This document shows, one piece after another, positions 11,509 through 21,380 of a stretch of 64,000 nucleotides of DNA. The stretch is from positions 1,550,001 to 1,614,000 of the forward strand of contig JAWHQI010000329.1 of the NCBI GenBank assembly GCA_033032865.1, given 5' to 3'. The translations under genes and the position numbers were made by a program. The notes under the pieces were generated by a model, which saw nothing but the letters and a program-made list of their open reading frames with translations, ran no database searches and was not told where the DNA came from. Origin of the DNA: Dactylorhiza incarnata. Lineage: Eukaryota > Streptophyta > Magnoliopsida > Asparagales > Orchidaceae. Positions within the stretch are counted from its first letter, which is position 1. Every line of letters begins with the position of its first letter.

Positions 11509-11733
11509 ACTCGCCTGGAGGTGTCAGCCTACTCGTCGGACGCCCTAGGATCTACTCGGCAGGGAGTGCCAGCCTACTCGCCGGACACCCCTGGCTCTAC
11601 TCGCCAGGGGGTGCCAACCTACTCGCCGGACACCCTTGGCTCTACTCGCCAGGGGATGCCAGCCCACTCGCCGGGCACCCTTGGCTCTACTCGCCAGGGG
11701 ATGTCAGCCTACTCGCCGGGCACCCTTGGCTCT
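11509..11733. repeat. 45-bp tandem repeat in LTR U3, about 5 copies
   Basis: The unit contains CTACTCGCCAGGGG and ACTCGCCGGACACCC and repeats every 45 bases. It lies upstream of the minus-strand TATA box, where retrotransposon enhancers often sit. Confidence 0.8.
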
Positions 11734-11739
11734 TGTCTG

Positions 11740-12502
11740 CCGAATAGGGGTTGTACATCCGCGAAGCTATCGATTGTTCCATCTTGTAGAGAATGGAACC
11801 AAGTGCGCGCTTGCCCTTTCAAGGTTACTGGAAACACTTGACATAGGCGCTGATCTGGAGCGTTGTAGAGTCTCATGATGGTAGCGAAATGGTTGACATG
11901 TTTAACGGGTCATCCGTCCCGTCGAATGTTTCGATGTTGGGAAGCTTGAAACCATTCAGAACTGGATGGTCCAAGACCTGAGGCGATAGTGGGGAGCCAT
12001 GGTGCGCGGGATGGCGGGTGAGAGCTGCGAGTCGCCTCACCTGACCGTACTCTTCCACTATCATGTCACGTATCTCTTCTCGAGTGGCTCTTCCCATCAC
12101 TTGTCCAGGGAGAGCTCTTCCCTGGTGCTGGTGATGGTGATCAGCTTCTGGTCTTCTGGGCGGATGAGCAGGATGGGTGGAGATTGCGGCCTCAGAGAAC
12201 TCTTCTGAGGCAACTTCTTCTCGAACAACCTCCTCATTCGGAGCATGACTCGGAGCTGGGGGCGGCGGAACGTTCAATGCTGGGGGTTGAACGGGAGCTC
12301 GAGGAGCCCCGAGATTTCTTACGAGAGCCAGCATCTCGGCTTGCTGCTCTTCCATCTGCCGCATGCGCCCTTCTAGTATTATCGCGGGCGTAGGCACTGC
12401 CTCTTCTGCGGGAGGCGCATTGATAAGCGAGTGGGAGGGAGCTGGGTCGACGTGCCCCTCCGGGATTGATCCTTCAGTAGTGCGAGCACTTTTTCTTGCC
12501 AT
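11740..12502 (-). pseudogene. Gag N-terminus of a second Tat-like element
   Basis: It starts at the ATG at 12502, about 60 bases inside its primer site. A Pro/Ala-rich leader is followed by the gag domain start (FKLPNIETFDGTDDP). A one-base deletion near 11905-11910 shifts the frame; capsid motifs continue in the next frame (HVNHFATIMRLYNAP, then ARTWFHSL) to about 11746. There the sequence changes into the LTR of the first element. The rest of this element should lie left of the window. Confidence 0.75.
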
Positions 12503-12562
12503 TGCAATTGGTGACAAGTGCTACCTCCAGTGAGTCTTTGCAGGATTTTGGGAATTATCGAT

Positions 12563-12582
12563 TCCCACAGACGACGCCAAAC
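12563..12582 (-). other. Primer-binding site of the second Tat-like element
   Basis: The minus strand reads TTTGGCGTCGTCTGTGGGAA, close to the TTGGCGCCGTCTGTGGG type common in Tat/Retand elements. It fixes the LTR edge at 12583. Confidence 0.75.
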
Positions 12583-13897
12583 TGTTGCGGGTCGCTTGGG
12601 TGATCTTGGTAGACCGGTCGACTTGAACCGTCTTAGCTCTGAAGTGGGCCAAGCGCGCTAACAGTCAATTAGAGATTCATTGAGTACACATGGACTTTTT
12701 AACGTGGAAAACCCGAAAAGGGTAAAAAACCATGCGGTCGGAGCTGTGCCGACCAAACTTCACTATCTTCTGAGGGGTTACAGTCAGGTACTTAGAATTC
12801 GAGCACGATAGGCCGCCGCTCGTTACAATAATAGAGAGGGAGAGAGAGAGTTCCGAAGGTGACAGACCACCTCTCGGAAAACTAAGTCTTTTTCCTTCTG
12901 AGAAAGGTGGAGAACAAAAGTGAGAATGCTGAGTCGCCTTTTGAGTGAACAAAAGTGAGAATGCTCAGTCGCCTTTCGAGAGAAAGGAAATCTTGAAGTC
13001 CACGAAGGAGATCTTCAAGCGCCGAAGGAGAATTCTGAGGAAATCTTCAAAGGAGCTCTCCCGGGTCCAGAAGGCAAGGTCCTCCTAAATGAAGTCTCTA
13101 GGCTCCTTTTATAGCTTTGGCCGGGGGTAGCACGGTAATTTTGCTGTCGTAACCACCGTAACCACCTGACGGGCGAATCACACTGGTCGATTTGGAGCAC
13201 ACGGGTCGCCATTTTTCGTAAATGATAGTCTCGCACTTCGGGCAGCTTCGTTGAAGGTAAAAAAGGTGACAAGCGAGTCATGTAATCTGAGAAATTAGTA
13301 ATTGTTAATTGCACGCGCGTTCAGAATGTGGAATTGTTTCGAGCGCGTTCAGAATGTGGAAATGTTCTGAGCGCACGGGGAAGCCTTCTGAGCGCGCGGG
13401 GAAGCGTTCTGAGCGTGCAACGAACTCGGGAGCGCTCTGAGAGCGCAACGAACACGAGAGCATTCTGAGCGAACGGAGAGGCGTTCTGATCGTGCAACGA
13501 GCACTCTGAGCGCGCAACGAACATGAGAGCGTTCTGAGCGAATGGAGAGGCATTCTGAGCGTGCAACGAGCGCGGGAGCGCTCTGAGCGTGCAACGAACA
13601 CGAGAGCATTGTGAGCAAACGAAGAGGCATTATGAGTGTGCAACGAGCGTGGGAGCGCTCTAAGCGCGCAACGAATACGAGAGCGTTCTGAGCGAACGGA
13701 GAGACGTTCTGAGCGTGCAACGAGCGCGGGAGTGCTCTGAGCGCGCAACAAATACGCTTTGGTGCGTGCATGGCTCACTCCGCGCGCACTCACGCACTGG
13801 CGGTTGGTGACGAAAATGGCGGGTTCGGTTTGCTCTACCACTCACCCCCACTACCTTAGTGGGGGGAGTGGGTTGTGTGAGTAACTGCCACCCGGTC
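12583..13897 (-). repeat. LTR of the second Tat-like element
   Basis: It begins TGTTGCGGGTCG on the plus strand. A block near 12700-12730 (ACGTGGAAAACCCG followed by AAGGG and an A run) and GGTGACAGACCACCTC at 12858 are shared with the solo LTR at 61369. A minus-strand TATA-like CTATAAAAGG lies near 13105-13115. The left-hand end of the minus-strand LTR is a guess: GGTCA at 13897 or TTTCA at 13905 could both be the terminal CA. Confidence 0.65.
13315..13750. repeat. Degenerate tandem array in the LTR
   Basis: Short GC-rich words such as GCGTTCTGAGCG, GTGCAACGAGCGCGGGAG and GCGCAACGAACACGAGAG alternate in units of about 50 and 100 bases. Long frames on the minus strand here are only by-products of the repeat (Arg/Ser/Leu runs). 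Confidence 0.8.
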
Positions 13898-13905
13898 ATC
13901 CTTTC

Positions 13906-14141
13906 ATAGATGAAAGCCTATGTATGAATTCCTATCAGGTATTTTAATGAATTAAGGCCTTCGTAGTCAGTTTTAAGAAACAAGAGCTCAGACAAAACAA
14001 CAACCACTAAAGAGGATTACAATTTGGTGATTCAAGATAAGGAGAGGGAAAATTAAGAGGTAATCGGGTGCAGACGACATGAAACCCGGCGGACCCCGAA
14101 ATTCATCTTAATGTTAATTCAGTTACCACAAATATGGAATG
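13906..14141. other. Non-coding spacer
   Basis: AT-rich sequence with no ORF, LTR edge or repeat that I can support. Confidence 0.5.
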
Positions 14142-14256
14142 TGCCTCCTTGGAACGAAGATGTCTCCTTGGAACGAAGATGCCTCCTTGGAATGGAGATT
14201 CCTCCTTGGAACGGAGATGCCTCCTTGGAATGGAGATGCTTCCTTAGAACGGAGAA
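14142..14256. repeat. 19-bp tandem array, 6 copies
   Basis: The unit TGCCTCCTTGGAACGGAGA recurs every 19 bases with one or two changes per copy. Confidence 0.85.
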
Positions 14257-14329
14257 GGAACTGTAGTTATTGGAATTCGAATTGCTTCTTAACCTGTACT
14301 TCTTAATTCAGTACTTCAATTACTATACT

Positions 14330-15367
14330 TTATTTCAGCATTGCCTATGATTTAGAGTTGACGTGAAGATGAGACATTCCTTCAAGGTCAACCCTAAATA
14401 GTGTCGAACTGGCCGCCGCTCTCGGAGTAGAGCGGACAAATCAATGTTTTAGTTTTATTTCAGCATTTTGATTACTGCACTTTATTTCAGTGTTTCAGTC
14501 ACTGTACTTTATTTCAGTATCATCTATGATTTAGAGTTGACATGAAGATGAGACATTCCTCCAGAGTCAACCTTAAATAGTGCCGAACTGGCCGTCGCTC
14601 TTGGAGCAGAGCGGACAGATCTTAGTTTTGGTTTTATTTCAGTATTTTGATAGTTGCACTTTATTTCAGTATTTCGGTCACTGTACTTTATTTCAGTATT
14701 GCCTATGATTTAGAGTTGCCGTGAAGACGAGGCATTCGTGTAAGGTCAACCTTAAATAGTGTCGAACTGGTCGCCGCTCTTGGAGCAGATCAGATAGATT
14801 GATGTTTTGGTTTTATTCTAGCATTTTGATTACTGCATTTTATTTCAGTGTTTTAGTTGTTGTACTTTATTTCAGTATTGCCTATGATTTAGATTTGACG
14901 TGAAGATGGGGCATTCCTTCAGAGTCAACCCTAAATAGTGTCGAACTGGCTGTCGCGCTTAGAGCAGAGCGGACAGATCGATGTTTTGAATTTATTCCAG
15001 CATTTTGATTGATGCACTTTATTTCAGTGTTTCAGTCACTGTACTTTATTTCAGTATTGCCTATGATTTAGAGTTGACGTGAAGATGAGACATTTTTTCA
15101 GGATCAACCCTAAATAATGTCAAACTGATCGCCACTCTTGGAGCAGAGCGGACGGGTCGATGTTTTGGTTTTATTTTTGTATTTTGATTACTGCACTCTA
15201 TTTTAGTGTTTCAGTTATTGTACTTTATTTCAGTATTGCCTATGATTTAGAGTTGACGTGAAGATGAGACATTCCTTCACAGTCAACCCTAAATAGTGTT
15301 AAACTGACCACCGTTCTTGGAGCAGTGCGGACAGATCCATGTTTTGGTTTTATTTCAGTATTGACTG
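14330..15367. repeat. ~179-bp tandem array, about 5.7 copies
   Basis: Each unit contains GCCTATGATTTAGAGTTGAC, then ACCCTAAATAGTGTCGAACT, GGAGCAGAGCGGACAGATC and a T-rich TTTATTTCAGT tail. Starts near 14345, 14523, 14700, 14880, 15059 and 15240 give a 178-180 base period. It is satellite-like, with no coding potential. Confidence 0.88.
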
Positions 15368-15702
15368 TAATTTAGATTTGACGAGAATATATTGTGCCTT
15401 CGAGAATTATTCCTACGAGAATAAATTGTGCCTCCGAGAAATATTTCCACGGGATTACATTGTGCCTCCGAGAAATATTCCTACAGGAATAGATTGTGCA
15501 TCCGAGAAATATTTCTACGGGAATATATTGTGTCTTCGAGAAATAATCCTACGGGAATATATTGTTCCTTCGACAAATATTCCTACGGGAATATATTGTG
15601 CCTTAAAGAAATATTCCTACGGGAATATATTGTGCCTTCATGGAATATTCCTACGGGAATATATTGTGCCTTCGAGAATTATTCCTAAAGGAATAAATTG
15701 TG
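15368..15702. repeat. 34-bp tandem array of hairpin units, about 10 copies
   Basis: The unit has ATTGTGCCTCCGAGAA followed by ATATTCCTACGGGAATAT. The second part is an inverted repeat (ATATTCC facing GGAATAT), so each copy can fold into a small hairpin. Since 34 is not a multiple of 3, the overlapping ORFs cycle through frames and are not real genes. It abuts the 179-bp array. Confidence 0.85.
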
Positions 15703-17704
15703 TCTTGGGGAGCAAATCAGATGGCTGACGAGTTATACAATGAGGAAACCCGCATGAAGGATGGTCTGGTAAGACAACCAGTGCGAAACTAATAAAACTA
15801 CGTGGGTCTGAGACCGTATGCATGATGATATGGAGTATGTAGGCGGTGGTTGTGGGAACACTGCCACGACCCATTAAAAGTTCAGATATCTCCTCCCTTA
15901 TAAATGTTATACTAAGTTTGATGTTGATAGGGATTGGATTATATTCGTGGTTCTAATAACTTATCCTTAGCACAGGTGACAAGAGTGGGTGAGAGACAAC
16001 ACCCAAGTTTGGAGGACGCATCAATGACACATCGCAGATCTAAATATTATTTTAATACTGGCTCGATGCCTTATAGTTCAAAGCAGCATCCGCCAACAAT
16101 TGATGCGTATGAGACAGACAATTCCAAACTCTTGATTTAATTCAAAGATATTGCCCCTGGTAGTGTATAAGTAAGTCACACGGTCGTGTGATGAAATCAG
16201 CGATGATCGCGCATTGGTGGTAATCGTGAAGTTTGCGACGGAGAACTTCGACAATGAAGATTCCCAGACTGTAGAATGTCTGGTCGACTTATTGTAGAAT
16301 AACTGTACAGATGTCGTTTGCGTTACCCACTTCAAGATAATTTATCAACGACATGATGTCTGTTAAATCATGGTTGCGCCGCCAACCATATGAGGCGGCT
16401 AACCCAAATCCTAATCTAGGTGGGAAGTGATTAGGATCTCTAAACTGAGGCGTTTGTCGCACTTAAGCATATGATTATATATAACCACTTAGTGGTTCTA
16501 TGAATTTAGCAGATGTGAGGTTTGTGTAGTATTTTGATTGGGTGAAGTAGTGAGTTGTTCGCCTCCCCTAATTGGTGTCATACATTGTAAGTAACTCTGC
16601 TTGTATGAAAAGATATTGTGTGTGAATTTAACATAGTTTGTTGTTTGTGTAAGTGTTAGCCACCTGAAGTTCGACCTGAGTTGTGACTCAGCTCATTTGT
16701 TTGTTCCGCCAATATGGGCGAAGACTGAGTACGGGATCAGACAGCCGTACGTAAGGCCCAGGGATGATTATGCTTAAATACCCTAGAAGTGACCAGGACA
16801 TGCCACTGCCACCGTTTGACCACGACGGTGGTGCTTGTGGGCTTAGCTACCCCATGAATAAGTGTCTCCGTCGTTAGTTTGTACTTGATTTCGATTGAGT
16901 GCATGCGTCTTGACACTAGGTGTTTGTTAAGTCTATGTTGACATATAAATTAAGTGTACTTGTGATGATGTTGTGGAGTGTTTGGCTGAATTTTTACTTA
17001 TTACTAGTGTTGTCTCTTTATTAGATATCATATCCTTATTGTATTAGCTTAACATCGTTAGGTGTGTGACTGTGGACACCGCTAGGTTCGAAATAGTAGG
17101 TTATATTCATTATTCAATTTATTATGCACTTATATTTGATAGCCTACTAGTTGGACCTTCATTTTCTTGTTATACATTACTTAGTCTATTTGCTCATATT
17201 TGAAATCTTGCAAGTTGTATTTTATTATTATCATACTTATACTCATCTGCTATACTTACCTATTATACCGCAGTGTGGTATTTCCTTTCCTTGAGCATTA
17301 GGGCTTTGAGGGGAGCAGGAAGAACCACTCGGTCTGTATGACTGACATGTTTCGTTGAACTATTTTTAGGCGGAGACTCCGTCGATGGCGACGCAATCGA
17401 AACCGTGGGTGTTTCCAGAGCTATGACGTGGATTCAACGTGGACTCGACGTGGTCTTGGCGTGAAGATAAAGGGCATGATGATGATCGTTGCTACCCTTA
17501 GCAGCAGCATCAGTCATATAGTTAACTCATTAGATTTACATATTTATAGCACTTTATATATCAGTTTTCATTCAACTTGACATGTTATTTGTGAGCCCCC
17601 TGATTTTCTATAGACTGTTGTACTTAAACTGTGGGGTCATCATGCTATTGTTGTGGCTATTTCTATCTTGTCTTTTTTTTTTCTTGTATATTCCTGTGCT
17701 CTAC
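15703..17704. other. Repeat-derived non-coding region
   Basis: I find no credible gene. The character (GC-neutral, no long frames) fits LTR or untranslated sequence of an old gypsy element. It continues beyond the solo LTR to about 20422, where GGGGGGTCTTACA looks like an LTR terminus. Confidence 0.4.
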
Positions 17705-20196
17705 TGTAACGGCCTAAAACGTTTAAGCGCAATTGAAAGAGACATCAACGAATAAACTTCCCGATGATGAAAGAATAATAAAAATCAGTGTCGAAACGAC
17801 GTCGCACTTTAAGTTTGAAGGTTTGGATTTTTCGATGATTTTGCGACGCTCGTTTCGTGTTCAGTTTCGTTTTATTTACTTCGTTTTGCTTGGTACGAAT
17901 AGATTTTGTATATGGGTTTGATGGTGGAAATTGAAATGGTTGAAGTGAGTGACATTTAAACCTAAATGATTATAGGCTGTATTTCATGGATGTGGCTGTA
18001 ACTGGATTTGGGTTGCTGCTGATTTTTGGGCTGTTTTGGGTTGGCCGGTTCCTATGCTGCTGATTTTCAGATGGATGGTTATTATATTTTACTTACTATA
18101 ATATCTAAAATGGAGGAGTTTTAAGTGGTGGAATTTTCCTTTCTTTTACCCTGGCTGCTTATTTCCGTCTCCCGTCTCCTGGAAAGTTCGACGAGCTAGG
18201 GTTGGTTGCCCCTCTTCTTCTCCATCGACGATTGCCTCTCTTCCTTGGTCGTTGGTGCTGGGAGAAGTCTGTTGCTGCCTCCTCCTTGCATTTTAGCTGG
18301 TTTGCTGCTCCTGTTGGCCGGCAGTTTTGGGTGACTCTTCTCCTCTATGAGCTTCCTTCCCCCTCTTCCTCTAGTAGTTCTGGAAATAACTTGGGGCTGA
18401 TTTTAGTGAGTTTTGCTGCTCCTCTTTTCACTTGTGGTTGGTGGTTGTGCCGTAGCCTTCCTTCACTTGGTTTTGGTTATGTTTTTGGCCGGCTATAATA
18501 CTGCTGCTGTTTGAATTTTGTGGGATTGTTGGCTTCTGTTCCTAGATGATGTGGGCTGCCATGAGATGTTTTTCTTAGCTATTTGGGATTCCTGCTGTAA
18601 AAATAATTTGGGGCTTTCTTCTTGTCCCTTGTTGGTCGGCTGTTGCCTTGTTACTTTGAGTTTTATTCTTGCAATACCAGGTATTTGGGGATGCTGTTTG
18701 AGGCTACTATGCGTGCTGTTTGGGTTCCTGTTTAGTGCTATTTTGATGGGAGGGGGGAACTTATTAGATGGTTGCCCTATTTACTGGCTGATTTTACTTG
18801 AGCTGTCCAGTTTTTGGAAAGGGTTTTACTTCGTTTTGAGCTGCTAGTAACAACACTTGGAGCCCTTGGAGCTGTTTGTCGCAGCAAGTTTGAGGCTGTT
18901 TTTGCCCCTTAGTATGGGCTGATTTCTGCTATATTCTTAGGAGTTTGAAGACTTTTACTTTCGTTGTACGTCACCAAAGTTGTCTTTTCTTAGACGACTC
19001 CTTTCGGGTCGTAGTTGTAATCGTAATAGGAAGTGAATCGTAGTTAATTCGTGGCGCAACCCTAACGTAAATGATTTCACTGATACTGCAGAGGATGGCG
19101 TCCGGAGATAGACCCGATGAAAATCCTGGTACGAATAAAGGCAAAGGAAACTTGGTGAGTACTTATTTCTTTAATTAAGCATAACTTTGAATTATTTTTA
19201 CTATACATATGCTAGATTTTGATACAGAAAGTATTTTAGTGATTGTGCATTAATATGAAATTGAAATTGTTCGAATTTTGAATCACTGATAAATCCAAGA
19301 ATCGCTGGTAAATGTTGAATTGGCAATAAAGAAGCGATGAATTAACTTCTGAGGGAAATAATTTAAATAAACCTATTATATGATTGAATAAGAACATTGC
19401 ATCGATGCATAAGAATAATTGAAATGATAAGAGTTAACCCAGTAGCCGTAGTGGGGGTGTAAATACGCTACGGCGGAATGTGCTTTTGATATTGATTGAG
19501 GCCGTTGAAGGCCGGATGCCGTTGAAGGCCAAGAGGTCGTTGAAGACCAAGAAGGAACGAATCTACAGTAACCCTTATGATTTCCAAATTAAATTAAGTT
19601 AAAGATAAATTGAGAAATCTGAATAAGAACATTGTGAAAAGATATTGAATGAGCTATGATTCGAAAGAACATGAAATCTGATTCCGAAAGTGAAACTGAA
19701 TTGATAAAATGTTTGATACGAAAGAATATTTGATACGAATGAACGAAATGATTTTGAATAGATCGACTACCAGAACTCGAAACAGAAATCATTGATGTAC
19801 GAACACTGTAATTACTGTTATTCATTATTTCTGATACATGTTATAGTATTTTGTACACTGAAATTGAATACCATGCTATTATTACTTATACACTGAAATG
19901 AAATATATGCATATTGCTACTAACGTTTGTTGCTTGCATGTACAACAGTTAAAGAGGTATGTTACTCGCTTAGTCATATTCTTTATGACTAAATCCGTTG
20001 TGATTATTCTTTTTAGGTAGCGGATGCGACTCTGAGTGCTCCGAGAAAAGCTAGATTGACTCGAACTGAAGAACGAGCAAAGGTATGAATTTAGTTTATG
20101 TATTTTCATTGTACTCATATTTTACTATGCTGCGATAAATACTAACAAAGAGACTCAGATACAGAATTTCTGTGAGGTCTGGCTCGGGGCCTCACA
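17705..20196 (+). mobile_element. Solo LTR, 2,492 bp, duplication TCTAC
   Basis: It starts TGTAACGGCC and ends GGGGCCTCACA, flanked by TCTAC at 17700-17704 and 20197-20201. The 5-bp duplication and TG..CA ends mark a retrotransposon LTR left after LTR-LTR recombination. No primer site or polypurine tract adjoins it. The plus orientation is suggested by the exon-like segments inside. Confidence 0.85.
19095..20196 (+). other. Split mini-ORF with plant splice sites inside the solo LTR
   Basis: Exon a (19095-19154) begins with ATG after a CAG acceptor and encodes 20 residues starting MASGDRPDE; its donor is GTGAGT. Exon b (20017-20082) follows a TTTTTAG acceptor, encodes 22 residues (APRKARLTRTEER inside) and ends at donor GTATGA. 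A third acceptor at 20158 has a perfect TACTAAC branch site at 20140 and opens phase 0 through the LTR end. All junctions are phase 0. It may be the start of the element's gag, or a captured host fragment. No homolog recognised. Confidence 0.4.
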
Positions 20197-20201
20197 TCTA
20201 C

Positions 20202-20825
20202 TACGTGACTACTAGTCTTCCGGTAGTACTTATTCTGTTACTGCTTATAACGTACCATGGTTGGGGTGTGATGGTTGTTCGCTTAGCACCATCGTCGCTT
20301 CGTAGTATTAGAAGAGAATGATGAGAGAGAGTTGAGACGTTATTCCCTTCTTTGTTATGGATTGATGGTGGTGTGCGATAAGATCCCCTAGTCGTGCCTA
20401 GTTTTTGAAGGGGGGTCTTACATATTGTTTCAACACCTATCATTCCTCCTAATGTTTTCCTACTGGATGAGGCAATTGAAGAGTTTGAAAACTTCAAGAG
20501 ATTTATGGTGATCCGGAGTTGTACGATTTTCCTATCGTGTTTCTTTTGAAAACTATTAATAGAGTTATGTTCTTAAAACTACCACGACATAAAAGGATCG
20601 CATGGCTGAAGAAGCGGTACACTCAAAGCACTATGAGTAATGCTTAGAATTGCACTTTCTATTTGAACTTCATGTATGTCTATATTGCTGGACTGTGTTT
20701 TGATGCACTTTTATTTTAAACTTCTTTCATAACGTTGGATTACAGATGTTAAAGTTGCACTGTCATAGTGCTGGATTGTGGATGTTTATATACTTTTTGT
20801 TTGTCCTGTATTTGATTTTTAATAA
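20202..20825. other. Non-coding region between solo LTR and Harbinger remnant
   Basis: The left part (to about 20422) ends in GGGGGGTCTTACA, an LTR-like terminus. The rest is AT-rich with no supported gene. Confidence 0.35.
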
Positions 20826-21380
20826 TGATTGAGGAAACCGAGCAAAAATTAACAAATGACGAGGAGTTTGCTTTGATGTCGACTCATCAATTGAATCGAC
20901 AATGTCATTATGTGCGTTATTGCAATGGACTTGCTTCATCAGTATGTGTGTTATATGAATATGTTTCTTTATATTGTGACAAGACTCTTTGTATGACATC
21001 AAAAAAACAAGAGACAAATGATCATGTGAACTACTTTATGATCACCCCGTGAGATTTCACAATATGTTCCGTATGTTAAAAGCAAATTTTGCTACTTGCT
21101 AAATTTACCGAAACAATCTCATGGCTTAAAAGGCTCGCAGCGAACCGATAAAAGAGAGTTGTTAGCAATTACTTTATATATTTTGACATACAACGAGTCA
21201 ATGCGAGAAACAAGTGAACACTTTTAGCATTCTACTGAAACTATGTCCATTCTTCACCATGAGTTTGAAAACAATTACGCATTTATCATTGGAAAACATA
21301 ACTCGAGAAGACAAATCATTTAGAGAAATTTCATCGCATATTTCACGTGACGAAAGATATATGCCATTTCTCGTGATTAT
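20826..21380 (+). pseudogene. PIF/Harbinger-type transposase, first fragment
   Basis: An N-terminal frame (20826-21052) carries CDKTLCMTSKKQ, close to the conserved start of plant Harbinger nucleases. After frame breaks come FHNMFRMLKANF-like and LKGSQRTDKRELLAITLYIL-like stretches, the helix-turn-helix-like region of the family. Many stops and shifts. The coding sequence resumes at 23251 across a solo LTR. The family is a cut-and-paste transposase (DDE nuclease); this copy is dead. Confidence 0.7.

Larger units (their letters stand above)
1..11745 (-). mobile_element. Tat-lineage Ty3/gypsy retrotransposon, left end outside window
   Basis: Minus-strand element. In its own direction it runs: 5' LTR (10979 to ~11745), primer-binding-like site, gag-protease, RT/RNaseH/integrase, a 91-bp tandem array, then a divergent gene-like unit on the opposite strand. 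The 3' LTR is not in the window. Tat placement rests on a second, plant-type RNase H after the usual one, the integrase without a chromodomain, and the long 3' region with tandem repeats and antisense ORFs, all known for Tat/Ogre/Retand elements. It appears to sit inside the gag of another Tat element, whose gag resumes near 11746. The exact outer LTR edge is uncertain by tens of bases. Confidence 0.85.
10979..11745 (-). repeat. 5' LTR of the first Tat element
   Basis: It begins on the plus strand at TGTTGGAACC (10979), so on the minus strand it ends GGTTCCAACA next to the primer site. A minus-strand TATA box lies inside. The outer end is inferred from where the neighbouring gag sequence resumes (11740-11750). 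Only one LTR is in the window, so the edge and the target duplication cannot be checked. Confidence 0.7.

Noticed and set aside
13305..13841. Arg/Ser/Leu-rich minus-strand ORFs
   Set aside because: They follow the GC-rich LTR repeat and have no domain or start context.
15368..15702. CRISPR-like array
   Set aside because: Repeats are contiguous with no unique spacers, and the DNA is plant nuclear.
15339..15728. 129-codon plus-strand ORF rich in Tyr, Asn and Ile
   Set aside because: It is a by-product of the 34-bp repeat, which stays open in all three plus frames.
18202..18847. Two hydrophobic plus-strand ORFs (98 and 109 codons)
   Set aside because: Both lie inside the solo LTR in T- and G-rich sequence; Trp/Cys/Leu runs reflect composition.
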